Shown piece after piece: positions 36,984 to 46,528 of a stretch of 64,000 nucleotides of DNA; position 1 is the stretch's first letter; every line of letters begins with the position of its first letter. The DNA is from CAVQCX01 sp963775335 (GTDB taxonomy: Bacteria > Pseudomonadota > Gammaproteobacteria > Chromatiales > Chromatiaceae). Position numbers and translations under genes: made by a program. Location: the NCBI GenBank assembly GCA_963775335.1, contig CAVZIJ010000002.1, forward strand, positions 248,001 to 312,000, read 5' to 3'. The notes under the pieces were generated by a model. It worked only from the letters and a program-made list of their open reading frames with translations, was not told where the DNA came from and did no database searches.

Positions 36984-37859
36984 ATGCCCGGACCGATTGG
37001 TAGCCCTATCAGCCGTCGACAGGCATTCGGTATGCACCTGGCAACCAGCGTTGTCATCTTCTTCGCACTATTGGGCCTACTCACCCTGATCTGGTATCCG
37101 AGCCCGATCTTCGCGCTGGAAGGGGGCTGGAAGGGACTGCGCATCGTGGCCCTCGTCGACGTCGTGCTCGGCCCGCTGCTGACCCTCGTCCTGTTCAAGC
37201 CGGGCAAGCCAGGGCTCAAGCTGGACATGACCCTGATCATCCTGTTCCAGGCGGTAGCCCTGGCTTGGGGCGTATGGACCCTTCACAGCACCCGTCCGGT
37301 GCTGCTGGTGTTTGCGGACGAGAGCTTCCGATCCATCTCGGCAGCCCAGCTCTCCGCCATCGACCCTGACGGTAAGCTCCGTGCCCGATGGGTCGGAGAG
37401 TCTCTGACCAAGGTCTACGTCGATCTGCCCGAGGACCCCATCGATTTCACCAACCTGCTGCAGAAGACGCGAGCGAGCGGCTCGAGCGAGTACTTGCTCG
37501 TCTCGCACTACCGTCCGCTCGAGGCCGAGTGGAGCCATGTCATCGATGACTCCCTGGACATCGAGCGGTATGTCGCGGGACACCCGGCGTGGCAACGTGC
37601 GCTCGACCACCTCCTCGCCAAGCTTGGAAAAGCCACGTCCGATCTGGTGTTCCTGCCCTACGTCGGACGCTACCAGCGGGCCATCCTGGTGGCCGACAGA
37701 AGGAGCAAACAGCTCGTGGATGACCTGGACATACCCTACGATCCGGCGCTGGCCCGAAAGCTGCTGCCCATGAGTGAGCGCCTTTTGCGTATCAAGCCGG
37801 AGCAGGGCAAGGCCGAGGCTGAGCCTTCGACGGCGTCCCGCGCGCCCAGCCCGCACTGA
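36984..37859 (+). CDS. TfpX/TfpZ-family type IV pilin accessory protein
   Basis: This 291-residue inner-membrane protein resembles the TfpX/TfpZ accessory proteins that help assemble or stabilise particular type IV pilins. Three hydrophobic segments lie near the N-terminus (about 16-38, 53-72 and 80-100), with the family motif ALVDVVLGPLLTLVLFKPGKPG. The rest is a predicted periplasmic domain. I start at ATG 36984 because GAGG lies eight bases upstream; a GTG at 36960 would add eight residues. No pilin gene is adjacent, unlike the usual arrangement, so its partner must be elsewhere. Confidence 0.85.
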   Translation: MPGPIGSPISRRQAFGMHLATSVVIFFALLGLLTLIWYPSPIFALEGGWKGLRIVALVDVVLGPLLTLVLFKPGKPGLKLDMTLIILFQAVALAWGVWTLHSTRPVLLVFADESFRSISAAQLSAIDPDGKLRARWVGESLTKVYVDLPEDPIDFTNLLQKTRASGSSEYLLVSHYRPLEAEWSHVIDDSLDIERYVAGHPAWQRALDHLLAKLGKATSDLVFLPYVGRYQRAILVADRRSKQLVDDLDIPYDPALARKLLPMSERLLRIKPEQGKAEAEPSTASRAPSPH

Positions 37860-37895
37860 GCCCACCGGCTGGCCGCGAGCCTGGTGCGCCGCAGC

Positions 37896-37915
37896 AGACG
37901 GCTAAAGCGCCGTCT
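37896..37915. terminator. Small hairpin between convergent genes
   Basis: AGACGGC and GCCGTCT form a perfect 7-base stem with a 6-base loop between the convergent pilin-accessory and ParA-type genes, overlapping the ParA stop. There is no T-run, so a role as a bidirectional terminator is only possible. Confidence 0.25.
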
Positions 37916-38642
37916 CGATCTCCCGCAGTAGCTGCTCATAGGCGAGCGCGGCCGCGCTGCCCGGCGCAAAGGTTGCCAGGGGAGCGCGGTGCACGCCCAT
38001 CTGCTCGACCGCGCTGGCATAAGGGATATAGGCCCCGAGGGGCCGTACGCCCTCCACGGGGAGGGCGGCGAGCGTCTCCAAGTGCAACCGCTTGCGCCGA
38101 TCCACCATCGAGAAGAACGCCAGCACCGGGACATAGGAGAGATCGTGGCCACGCAGAAACTCCACAAGCTGCTGCAGGGTCCGCACGGACAGCGTGGTCG
38201 GGATCATCGGCACGACCAGCGCATCCGCCGCTCGGAATACGTTCTCGGAGACCAGCGAGATGCTGGGCGGACAATCCAGGATCACTCGATCGTAGGATTC
38301 CGACAGCGGCCTGAGCAGCTTGAGCAAGCGCAGGGTGGGCTTCTTCGCCTCACCGAGCACCAGATCCATGTGCCGGTATGAGAAGTCCGCGGGGAGCAGG
38401 TCGAGGTTGTCGAAGTCCGTCCCTTTGACCAGCTCGTCGAGCTCGCGTTTGCCCTGCACCATCTTCTCGCCGCCGCCCTTTATCTTCGGCTTGACGCGGA
38501 AGTAGAAGCTCGCCGCGCCCTGGGGATCGAGGTCCCAAACCAAGGTCCGCAGGCCGGCCCCGGCATAGAGATAGGCAAGGTTGACCGCCGTCGCGGTCTT
38601 GCCGACGCCGCCTTTGATGTTGTAGGCGGCGAGGATCTTCAT
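37902..38642 (-). CDS. Orphan ParA/MinD-family ATPase
   Basis: This 246-residue ATPase has the deviant Walker A KGGVGKT at residues 10-16, the Walker A' region VWDLDPQGAAS and Walker B VILDCPPSISL, all typical of ParA/Soj. It lacks the N-terminal helix-turn-helix of plasmid ParA repressors and no parB gene is nearby, so it is unlikely to be the chromosome segregation ParA. Such orphans often position protein or storage bodies along the nucleoid. Its ATG overlaps the stop of the CHAD gene (ATGA), so the two are translationally coupled and probably act together. Confidence 0.92.
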   Translation of the reverse strand: MKILAAYNIKGGVGKTATAVNLAYLYAGAGLRTLVWDLDPQGAASFYFRVKPKIKGGGEKMVQGKRELDELVKGTDFDNLDLLPADFSYRHMDLVLGEAKKPTLRLLKLLRPLSESYDRVILDCPPSISLVSENVFRAADALVVPMIPTTLSVRTLQQLVEFLRGHDLSYVPVLAFFSMVDRRKRLHLETLAALPVEGVRPLGAYIPYASAVEQMGVHRAPLATFAPGSAAALAYEQLLREIETAL

Positions 38643-40213
38643 GGGTGCGCCCCGGCAGGAGCCGCGGGCGCGAACAGAGCCTCGAACCGCTGACGCCCTT
38701 CGGCCCCGTCCACCTCCGAGAAGCGCTGGGCGAGCTCCTCCCGGGCCTCGGCCTGACGCCGCCGTAGACCCGCGACCAACATGCCCATCGCGAGCAGGGT
38801 CGCGGGCGGCACCGGGCCCTCGGCGACCATCTGCTCGGCATAGGCGCGCAGTTGCTGGGCCTGGACCTGGCAGTCTTGGAACGCCCCGAGCGTGTCGAGG
38901 AGGCCCTTCAGAAGGAAGACTAGCGCGCCGACCTCCTCCGGAGGGTAAAGGCCGCGGAAGAACTCGATCAGATAGCGCAGCTTCTTGCAGCTCTTGCGCA
39001 GCTCGTGCAGCTGCGCGGCCGGAGAATCCGCCCCGATCGCGCGACCTTCGCGGCGCACGCGTCGGTACATCCTCCAGATGCGCGCGCCGGCCAGCTCGCC
39101 GATCGGCGTCGGCGCATTTACCGCGGTCGGCGGCTCGCCGAGCGGTCCCTCCAGGATCGAGCGCCACTCCAAGAGCAGATTGCGGAAGCGCCGCGATCCC
39201 AGCTGCCTCGCCAGGCGTTTGCTCTCACGGCGCTGGTGGCTGTGCAGAAAGTTGCGCAGCGGCGCCAGATCCGCGCACACCGGCTCCGGAAGACTCTTCA
39301 GATAACCGGGATACGCAAGCAGATAGACGTCCATATCGCGGGTCGGTCCGGTGATCTTCTGCACCCAGGCGAAGGCATCCTTGAAGCGCTCCGCGATCTC
39401 CGGCTCTATCACCCCCTTGACCTGGGTCAACAGGGAACGGGTGCGCCGGGTGGCGACCCGCAGGTCGTGCAGAAACTCGCTGTCGAGATCCGCCCGGGCG
39501 CCGGCGACGTTCACCTCCAGGGTCTCCAGCAGACCCAGACAGATGCGTTTGACGGCAGCCTCGGCACGCTCCTGCGGATCGAGCCGGAAGTCGAGCTTTG
39601 AAGAATAGACGCCCGGGCTCAGGTCCAACGCCGCGGCGGCCGCAAGTAGCGGGTCCAGCGGCTCCGGATGGCTCTCCAGGACCTCGACCAGGAGGCTCTC
39701 GACCCGCTCCAGCCAGTCTTCATAGCCGCGCACGGGGGCCAGGCGCAGCCAATCGCCGAGCACCACGTCTTTGCGGCCATCGCCCGACCGGGCTCGCAGG
39801 CGCTCGATATCGACCCGCAATACCCTCTTGCCTTCCTCGTCGAGGATGCTGATGGTCTTACGGCGGCCCGAGAGCCGAATCCAGGGGAGCAAGGCTCGGA
39901 TCTCGAGGGATTCCCCGATATCGGCCCGCAGAGGATCGCCCTCCGCCAGATCCGCGGCAAAGCGCGGGAGCGCCGCCCTCTGCACGACCCGCAGGGGAGC
40001 GGCCGAGCCCAGCGACCTCAAGGTCAGACGGTGCCGACGCCCGCTCCCCTCCTCCTCGAGAACTCGGCCACTGCCGTAGAGGCGCCAATCGAAGCTGTCC
40101 AGAAAGTGCCCTCGGATACCGCGCTCGGGCTGGACCTTGAGGCGGAATACCTCCGCCATCCGGTGCTCCAGGGCAATCGGATCGTCGGCGGTCGAAAATC
40201 GATAGAAATCCAT
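38639..40213 (-). CDS. CHAD-domain protein with degenerate CYTH-like N-terminus
   Basis: This 524-residue protein ends in a long helical CHAD domain (about 215-500) rich in histidine and basic residues, with FLHDLRVATRRTRSLL, SHQRRESKRLARQL and LHELRKSCKKLRYLIEFF. CHAD domains bind polyphosphate and go to polyphosphate granules. Residues 1-200 look like a weakened CYTH (triphosphate tunnel) domain, but the usual ExExK opening is not visible, so catalysis is doubtful. I start at MDFYRFS; an extension upstream has no similarity. It overlaps the ParA-type gene by four bases. Confidence 0.88.
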   Translation of the reverse strand: MDFYRFSTADDPIALEHRMAEVFRLKVQPERGIRGHFLDSFDWRLYGSGRVLEEEGSGRRHRLTLRSLGSAAPLRVVQRAALPRFAADLAEGDPLRADIGESLEIRALLPWIRLSGRRKTISILDEEGKRVLRVDIERLRARSGDGRKDVVLGDWLRLAPVRGYEDWLERVESLLVEVLESHPEPLDPLLAAAAALDLSPGVYSSKLDFRLDPQERAEAAVKRICLGLLETLEVNVAGARADLDSEFLHDLRVATRRTRSLLTQVKGVIEPEIAERFKDAFAWVQKITGPTRDMDVYLLAYPGYLKSLPEPVCADLAPLRNFLHSHQRRESKRLARQLGSRRFRNLLLEWRSILEGPLGEPPTAVNAPTPIGELAGARIWRMYRRVRREGRAIGADSPAAQLHELRKSCKKLRYLIEFFRGLYPPEEVGALVFLLKGLLDTLGAFQDCQVQAQQLRAYAEQMVAEGPVPPATLLAMGMLVAGLRRRQAEAREELAQRFSEVDGAEGRQRFEALFAPAAPAGAHP

Positions 40214-40363
40214 GGCGGAGGCTCGATAAGCCCGGCCTGCGCAGGCCCGGACCCTGTGGGGTCCGGCCATGGTAAGCCGCCCGCGTTGGCGGGGCAAACC
40301 CGCGTCGGTCAACGCGACGGGCGCGCCCTGCCAGGCTATGCCGACGACCTCAGCGCCGGCGGG

Positions 40364-40726
40364 TCAACCTGCGGCCAGCGCCAGCAGCAGCTCGGGCACA
40401 GACTCCGCCGCCCCGAGATAAGGGGCGATGCGCACCGCAACGCCGGGGTGCTCGGCCTGCTTGGCCCGCACCTCCCGCGGGATGTCCTCCGCCACGTGCC
40501 GACCGGCCGAGAGAAAATAGGGCAGCACGACGACCTCGTGGGCCCCGCGATCGATGAGCCGCTGAATGCCCTCTTGGACGGAGGGCTGGGCGATCTCGAG
40601 AAAGGCGCAGCTCACCTCGTCGAAGCTGCCGGCCGCCCGGGCCGACAGCTTGGTCGCGAGCTTCCGAACCTCCTCGTTGGAGGCCGAGCGACGACTCCCG
40701 TGAGCAACCAGCAGTAGACACTTCAT
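40364..40726 (-). CDS. cbiX: CbiX-like small sirohydrochlorin chelatase
   Basis: This 120-residue protein matches the short form of CbiX/SirB, which inserts cobalt, nickel or iron into sirohydrochlorin and works as a homodimer. The opening LLLVAHGSRRSASNEE carries the metal-binding histidine, and VLPYFLSAGRHVAEDIP carries the second histidine motif. CysG in this window already has its own ferrochelatase activity, so this protein may serve cobalamin or nickel-tetrapyrrole synthesis, or add iron. It lies 150 bases before the CHAD gene on the same strand and is divergent from nadK. Confidence 0.88.
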   Translation of the reverse strand: MKCLLLVAHGSRRSASNEEVRKLATKLSARAAGSFDEVSCAFLEIAQPSVQEGIQRLIDRGAHEVVVLPYFLSAGRHVAEDIPREVRAKQAEHPGVAVRIAPYLGAAESVPELLLALAAG

Positions 40727-40869
40727 GGCCGTACACCAATACTCTAGCCTGCCGAGGCGGCCACAATGCCGGCGCGCCGGGCGAATATCAACCTGTAAAT
40801 GTTGCCATTTGCCCGTATGCGGTGAGACACGAAACGATCCGGCCAGCCGCGCTGCGCCGACCTTGACCC

Positions 40870-41661
40870 ATGATCGCCCCCGAGACACCGGATTTTCGTA
40901 TGCGCTACTTCGTAATCGACGGTACCGATGACGGGGACCACGGCCGTGGCTTCCGCGACATTGCCGACACCGTCGCGGATCCGGCTTTGGCCGATGCCCT
41001 GGTGGTATTCGGCGGCGACGGCGTCATGCTCCATTCAATCCAGACCCATATGGACCTGGAAAAGCCCTTCATCGGTATCAACGCCGGAACCCGCGGCTAC
41101 CTGATGAACAACACCCCCGACCCGGACGCCTTCTACCCCCGCCTGCCACTGGTCCAGTTCCGGGCCATGTGGATGCTGGAGGGCCGCGCCCGCACGGCCA
41201 ACGAGGAGGTGCTCGTCTACGGCTTCAACGACATCTGGGTGGAGCGCTGCACGGCCCAAACGCTGCGAATGCGCATCACCGTGGATGGGATGCCCCAGCC
41301 CCCGCTGCTGATCGGGGACGGTATCCTGTTCTCCACGCCCCAGGGATCGACCGGCTACAACCTGGCCCTGCGCGGCAAGCCCATCTGCCCGAGCGTGCCG
41401 GTGATCCAGGTGACCCCCATGTCGGCCGTGATCGACAAGTCTCCGGTCGAATCGCTGATCCTCTCCGACCTTGCGGTGGTCAGCGTCGCTTTCGAGCAGA
41501 TCGGCAAGCGCCCGGGCCGGATGTTCTACGACGGCATTCACCGCGTGCGAGAGCCGGTGCTCTCTCTCACCGTGCAGCGCAGCAAACGCAGTATCCGCCT
41601 GGGCTTTGTCGAGGATTACTCCTGCATCAACAAGGTGCTGCCCTGGCAATTGCACTCCTGA
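40870..41661 (+). CDS. nadK: NAD kinase
   Basis: NadK phosphorylates NAD to NADP. The 263-residue chain has the diacylglycerol-kinase-like motif GGDG at residues 48-51, followed by GINAGTRGYLMN, and the substrate motif TPQGSTGYNLAL, where NAD kinases usually have TPTGSTAY. It is somewhat short at the N-terminus compared with E. coli NadK, resembling the form seen in alphaproteobacteria. The ATG at 40870 is used; one at 40900 is possible. It is divergent from cbiX and followed by glgP after 111 bases. Confidence 0.88.
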   Translation: MIAPETPDFRMRYFVIDGTDDGDHGRGFRDIADTVADPALADALVVFGGDGVMLHSIQTHMDLEKPFIGINAGTRGYLMNNTPDPDAFYPRLPLVQFRAMWMLEGRARTANEEVLVYGFNDIWVERCTAQTLRMRITVDGMPQPPLLIGDGILFSTPQGSTGYNLALRGKPICPSVPVIQVTPMSAVIDKSPVESLILSDLAVVSVAFEQIGKRPGRMFYDGIHRVREPVLSLTVQRSKRSIRLGFVEDYSCINKVLPWQLHS

Positions 41662-41772
41662 AATCAAAACGATAACTTGGCACTGTCGGAGCCAGAACAA
41701 CAACACGGGAAGCCGGCGCTACATCCATCTCCCCGGCCCCTACGCAACCACCAGAGCAAGAGCGAGGCATCC

Positions 41773-44346
41773 ATGCCCGGAACCCATTTCCAAGTCGAGA
41801 TCCGACCCCAAATCCCCGAGCGCCTCAAGCGCCTCGAGGAGCTGGCGAACGACCTGTACTACAGCTGGAATCGCGGGGTGCGAAGGCTGTTCCGCTATCT
41901 CGACGAAGGCACATGGAATGCCTGCCGGAGCAACCCAAAGGTGTTCCTGCGGCGCATCGGACAGCAGCGGCTGGAGAATGCGTCCCACGACCCCATCTTT
42001 CTCGCCGACTACCGCAGCGTGCTCTCCGCCTACGATACCTACATGCAGGAGAGGCCGTTCACCGAGGTCGAGACGAACCTCGACAAGGACCAGGACCTGA
42101 TTGCCTACTTCTCCGCCGAGTTCGGATTCCATCAGAGCGTGCCCATCTACGCCGGCGGCCTGGGGATACTGGCCGGGGACTACTGCAAGGCGATGAGCAA
42201 CCTCTGGGCGCCCTTCGTAGGGGTCGGGCTGCTCTACCGGGAGGGCTACTTCACCCAGCGCATACTGTGCGACGGTCGCCAGCTCGCGCACTACCCCCAT
42301 GTCGACCCCGAGGACCTACCCGTAGTGGCCGCGGTCGATGCTCAGGGCACGCAGGTGCGCGTCTGGGTCGAGGTCATGGGACGCCCGGTGGCACTCAAGG
42401 TCTGGGAGACACGGGCCGGGCACATCCGCCTCTTTCTTCTGGACAGCGATCTACCCGAGAACCGTCCCGAAGACCGCGACATCACCAACAAGCTCTACGG
42501 CGGCGGCTCCGACGAGCGCATCAAGCAGGAGATCGTGCTCGGCTTGGGAGGGGTGCGCGCCCTGCGCGCCATGGGCCTGAGCCCGACCGTTTGGCACATC
42601 AACGAGGGACACGCCGGCTTCCAGATCCTGGAGCGCTGCCGCGAGCTATGCACCCAGGGCCGGGATTTCGGCACCGCCCTGGAGCTGGTGGCCGCCAGCA
42701 CGGTCTTCACCACCCACACGCCGGTGCCCGCCGGTCACGACATCTTCTCCACCGGGCTGATGCGCGCCTGCTTCTCGGGCCTGATCGCCGAGCTCGGGGT
42801 CGAGGAGCGTCAGTTCTTCGCCCTCGGGGCGAGCCCCCGGCACGCCGACGCCTTCAACATGACCTCGCTGAGCCTCCGCGGCTCGCGCTTCCACAATGGG
42901 GTGAGCCGCATCCACGGCGAGGTGGCGTCCCAGATGGAATGTTACATCTGGCCCCAGATCCTGCCCGAGGAGAACCCTATCGGCTACGTGACCAACGGGG
43001 TCGACGTGGACACCTTCCTCGGGATGTCCTGGGTCGCCCTTTTCGACATGTACATGGGAAGCGGCTGGCGCACCAAGCTCACCGACCGGGACTTTTGGCA
43101 CCGGTTCATCGCCGACATCCCGGACCACGTCTATCAGAGCGTCCGTCAGGTGCACAAGACCGAGATGTTCGAAGACGTGCGCGCCCGCGCCACGATTCAG
43201 CTGCAGCGCGGCGGCTGCCCCGAGTCCTGCCTGCGCGAGATTACCCGCAACCTAAGCTGCCACAACCGCGATGTGCTGGTAATCGGCTTCGCCCGCCGAT
43301 TTGCGACCTACAAGCGCGCGACCTTGCTGTTCAGGGATCTGGAGCGCCTGGCACGCCTCGTGACCGACCCGGAACGGCCCGTGCTTTTCATCTTCGCCGG
43401 CAAGGCCCACCCCAACGACGACCCCGGCAAGGAGATGATCCGCCAGATCGCCGAGATCAGCATGCGCCCGCAGTTCCGAGGGCGGATCCTGATCCTGGAG
43501 GACTACAACCTGTCCCTCGCGCGCACGCTGTATCCGGGCGTGGACGTGTGGCTCAACGTGCCCGAGTACCCGAAGGAGGCCTGCGGCACCTCGGGGATGA
43601 AGGCGGCCATCAACGGCGCGATCAACCTCAGCGTCCTGGACGGCTGGTGGGGCGAGGCCTACGACGGCGAGAACGGCTGGGCGATTATTCCCCACCCGGA
43701 GCTCGACCCCCAGACCCGGGACCATCAGGAGGCCAACGAGCTACTGGACATCCTCGAGCACCAGGTGATCCCGCTGTATTTCACACACAACGAGAATGGA
43801 GACCCCCAGGCGTGGATAGCCAAGTCGAAGGCATCCATGCGGACCATCCTCCCCCACTACAACGGCATGCGAATGGCCAGCGACTACTTGCGCGATTTTT
43901 ACGGTCCGGCCTCGCGGCATGGGCGGCTGCTCGCCCGGGAGGACGCGGAAGGTGCCAAGGAGCTCGCGCGCTGGCGCAAGAAGATCTCGGACAACTGGGG
44001 CAAGGTGCGAATCCGGCTGACCAGCCCGCCGCCGCAGGCCGTCGACGCTTGCGATCCACTCCTGATCACCGTGGCCTTGTATCTGAACGGCCTGAAGTCG
44101 GAGGACGTGCAGGTGGAGTGCGTGGTCGGCACCGAGAACGAGCTGGGCCAATTCATTCCCGCACACAATTTCCCCCTGTCGGCCCTGGGACCCGGCGACG
44201 AAGGCGAGACCCTTTATCACGTGGATCTGTGCGACCCGCGGCCGAGCTACACGCCCTCAGGCCTCGAGTACTACCAGATCCGGGCATTCCCCCAACACCC
44301 GCTGCTCGCCCACCGCTTCGAGACCGGCTGCATGCTCTGGCTCTGA
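41773..44346 (+). CDS. glgP: Alpha-glucan (glycogen) phosphorylase
   Basis: This 857-residue enzyme cleaves alpha-1,4-glucans with phosphate to glucose-1-phosphate. It begins with a DUF3417-like region (ERLKRLEELANDLYYSWN), characteristic of the shorter bacterial and archaeal branch of GT35 phosphorylases. The pyridoxal-phosphate lysine is near K610 in GTSGMKAAING. Substrate motifs such as VWHINEGHAGF and THTPVPAGHD are present. GAGG lies five bases before the ATG; a longer opening from 41677 has no similarity. The last 110 residues form a family-typical C-terminal domain. No other glycogen genes are in the window. Confidence 0.94.
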   Translation: MPGTHFQVEIRPQIPERLKRLEELANDLYYSWNRGVRRLFRYLDEGTWNACRSNPKVFLRRIGQQRLENASHDPIFLADYRSVLSAYDTYMQERPFTEVETNLDKDQDLIAYFSAEFGFHQSVPIYAGGLGILAGDYCKAMSNLWAPFVGVGLLYREGYFTQRILCDGRQLAHYPHVDPEDLPVVAAVDAQGTQVRVWVEVMGRPVALKVWETRAGHIRLFLLDSDLPENRPEDRDITNKLYGGGSDERIKQEIVLGLGGVRALRAMGLSPTVWHINEGHAGFQILERCRELCTQGRDFGTALELVAASTVFTTHTPVPAGHDIFSTGLMRACFSGLIAELGVEERQFFALGASPRHADAFNMTSLSLRGSRFHNGVSRIHGEVASQMECYIWPQILPEENPIGYVTNGVDVDTFLGMSWVALFDMYMGSGWRTKLTDRDFWHRFIADIPDHVYQSVRQVHKTEMFEDVRARATIQLQRGGCPESCLREITRNLSCHNRDVLVIGFARRFATYKRATLLFRDLERLARLVTDPERPVLFIFAGKAHPNDDPGKEMIRQIAEISMRPQFRGRILILEDYNLSLARTLYPGVDVWLNVPEYPKEACGTSGMKAAINGAINLSVLDGWWGEAYDGENGWAIIPHPELDPQTRDHQEANELLDILEHQVIPLYFTHNENGDPQAWIAKSKASMRTILPHYNGMRMASDYLRDFYGPASRHGRLLAREDAEGAKELARWRKKISDNWGKVRIRLTSPPPQAVDACDPLLITVALYLNGLKSEDVQVECVVGTENELGQFIPAHNFPLSALGPGDEGETLYHVDLCDPRPSYTPSGLEYYQIRAFPQHPLLAHRFETGCMLWL

Positions 44347-44357
44347 CGCGCGTCCGA

Positions 44358-46448
44358 TCAGGGAAGATCGGCTTTGAGCGGCGAAGCGCGCGCCGGCCAC
44401 TGGCCCTTGAGCACATTGGTGTCCGCCGCGCCCTCGAACACCAGGTAGGTGTACTTGCCGTAGTGGGGTACTTTGCGCTCGAGGGCCGCCTCGGCCCCGG
44501 GATCGTCGAGGCCGACCCAGCCGAGGGCGCCGCCGGAGCCGGAGTCCAGGGTCAGTACCAGGGCATGCCCGCCGCGATCGACCCGATGCCCATCGAGACG
44601 GAGCCCGTTCGCCGATAGATCGCTCAGGTGCCCACCGGCTGCGGCGACCAGCTCCGGCAGTCTGCGATTCTCCCAGCCGAACAGCCACACCGCCGACCCC
44701 GGGGGGATCTGCCCGTGATCAGCATCGTCGACCAGATGCAGCTGGCGGCCTCGCGTCCAGGCCCCGGCCAGGGCGCGATAGGCCTCGCGCACCGCGGGGG
44801 ACACCCCCTCGGGCAGGACCGCCCAGACCTCTTCGGCCCCCAGCAGGCTGCTCACCGAGGCCGGCACCTCGCCCGGCAGCAGGCGCCGGAAGACATCGAA
44901 GTCCGGGTCCACCTCGAGGCGCCGCGCCCTCCCCGGCAGTTCGAGGTGATAGGTCTGCGCGCGACCGTTCAGGACCAGCGTCCGATCCACCGGCGAAGCG
45001 GTGTCGCGCAGCTCGATGTGCACCGGGACCCGAACCTCGAAGGGCGCCTCCTCCTGGGTCTGACGCAGGGTGAAGGTGAGGCCGTGGCCGGAGGCCCCTT
45101 CGGGCTTCGGAGGGTCCGCGAGCTCGATGCGGGGCGCCCCGGTACGCTGCACCCACTGCCGGAAGTCGGTCGCGAGGTCCTGACCGCTTTCGGCCTCGAA
45201 CGCGGCGCGCAGATCGGCGAAGCCCGCCTCGCTGAAGCGGTGCTCGCGGTAGAAGCGGCGTAACGCCGCGAAGAAGACCGGGTCGCCGAGGCGCTTGCGC
45301 AGCATGTGAAAGAACATCAGCCCTTTGTCATAGCCCACCGCCTGACTCGCCTCCCCGTGGCGCATGCGGAACTCGCTCAGCGGGAAGTCGCGCGCCTGGC
45401 TCACGTAGTCGGCGTACTTGCGCAGCGCATCGCGTCGGTAGACTGCCCCTTCTCCCCGCTGCTGCGCCTGCAGCTGATCGGCCAGATAGGCCGTGAGCCC
45501 CTCGCTCCAATTGCCGCCGCGGTAGTCGACGTACACCCCGTTGCCCCACCAGTTGTGCAGGATCTCGTGGGGATAGGACGTATCGATGATGAACGGCAGC
45601 CGGATCACGGTGGGGCCGAGCAGTGTAAACGAGGGCATGCCGTAGCCGGTCTCCCAGCGGTTCTCGACCAAGGCGAACTTGGCGTATGGATAGGGCCCGA
45701 TCAGAGAGGAGTAGAAATCCAGGTACTTGATGGTTGCATCCAGATAGCGCTTGGCGAGGTCGGCATCCGGGTGACGCAGGAAGACCATCGCCTCGGCACG
45801 CGGACCGGGCTTCGAGTACTCGGTGAAGCGCGCCGCGATCAGGTGTATGCCCTCCTGGGGGGCGGTCTCGATCCAGCCCTCCTCCCCGTCGGCCGCGAGC
45901 GTGCGACGCCCCTCGCTCACCGAGTGCCAGCCCTCGGGCAGCCGCACCCTCAGGTCGAAGCTGACCAGCCGATCCGGCAGATCCGGGTACCAACCGCTAT
46001 AGGGGGCCAGAAACACCCCTTCGCCGTCGATGAGCCCGGGAGGGTCCTGCCCCGGCCCGCCTCCACCCGGGCCCCCGCCGGACGGCGGCTGGTCGATCTC
46101 GCCGGCATAGTGCAGGAGGAGATCCCGCCGGGGGCGCTCGAACCGGACGCGATAAGCGGCGAGGGGCACCGCACCGGCGGCGGAACCGAGCGCCTGGAGC
46201 TGTCCGGGTCCGTCCAGTCCGACCTCGAGGCCGGCGTGCAGCGAGAACCGGACCTCCGAAACGGGCGCGGGCAGGCCGATGCGGTCCCGGACCTCGATGC
46301 GGTGCGCGCCAGGATACAGCCGCACCTCGAGCGCGTGGTGTACGGGGGTCTCGCGTGCCTGCGCCGCTGCGCTCGCCAAACACCCGAGCAACGCCAGCGG
46401 GCACCAGAGCAAGGGTGCAAAGGCCCGCCGGGACAAGGCTCTACCCAT
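44358..46448 (-). CDS. Secreted M1-family (gluzincin) aminopeptidase-like protein
   Basis: This 696-residue protein has a signal peptide (about 1-30) and a gluzincin domain with the zinc motif HEILH at 294-298 and a downstream Glu in NWSEGLTAYLAD. The usual M1 exopeptidase motif GAMEN is replaced by the phrase ETGYGMPSF, so aminopeptidase specificity may differ. A strong GGAGG precedes the ATG at 46448. The C-terminal part (about 450-690) is not assigned and may be a beta-rich domain. It is divergent from the ChaN-like gene and ends 11 bases from glgP. Confidence 0.85.
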   Translation of the reverse strand: MGRALSRRAFAPLLWCPLALLGCLASAAAQARETPVHHALEVRLYPGAHRIEVRDRIGLPAPVSEVRFSLHAGLEVGLDGPGQLQALGSAAGAVPLAAYRVRFERPRRDLLLHYAGEIDQPPSGGGPGGGGPGQDPPGLIDGEGVFLAPYSGWYPDLPDRLVSFDLRVRLPEGWHSVSEGRRTLAADGEEGWIETAPQEGIHLIAARFTEYSKPGPRAEAMVFLRHPDADLAKRYLDATIKYLDFYSSLIGPYPYAKFALVENRWETGYGMPSFTLLGPTVIRLPFIIDTSYPHEILHNWWGNGVYVDYRGGNWSEGLTAYLADQLQAQQRGEGAVYRRDALRKYADYVSQARDFPLSEFRMRHGEASQAVGYDKGLMFFHMLRKRLGDPVFFAALRRFYREHRFSEAGFADLRAAFEAESGQDLATDFRQWVQRTGAPRIELADPPKPEGASGHGLTFTLRQTQEEAPFEVRVPVHIELRDTASPVDRTLVLNGRAQTYHLELPGRARRLEVDPDFDVFRRLLPGEVPASVSSLLGAEEVWAVLPEGVSPAVREAYRALAGAWTRGRQLHLVDDADHGQIPPGSAVWLFGWENRRLPELVAAAGGHLSDLSANGLRLDGHRVDRGGHALVLTLDSGSGGALGWVGLDDPGAEAALERKVPHYGKYTYLVFEGAADTNVLKGQWPARASPLKADLP

Positions 46449-46500
46449 GACGCTCCTCCAGCGGTGTATTAGACGGAGTCCGACGACGCCCATCGCTCTG

Positions 46501-46528
46501 CCCTAACCCCAAGACAGTTGAGTTAGGG
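46501..46528. repeat. Short inverted repeat in the M1/ChaN divergent region
   Basis: CCCTAAC (46501-46507) and GTTAGGG (46522-46528) form a perfect 7-base inverted repeat with a 14-base centre, just upstream of the secreted peptidase gene. It could be an operator or a decayed intergenic repeat; another CCCTAAC occurs about 80 bases further on. The rest of the 414-base gap 46449-46862 holds GC-rich sequence without a recognisable gene. Confidence 0.4.

Noticed and set aside
37902..38642. The ParA-type gene as the chromosomal partition gene parA
   Set aside because: No parB, parS-like palindromes, gidA/gidB or origin genes are nearby, and it is coupled to CHAD.
41913..44618. A 901-codon plus-strand frame overlapping glgP
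   Set aside because: The glgP frame has complete phosphorylase motifs; this frame is an Arg- and Pro-rich shadow.
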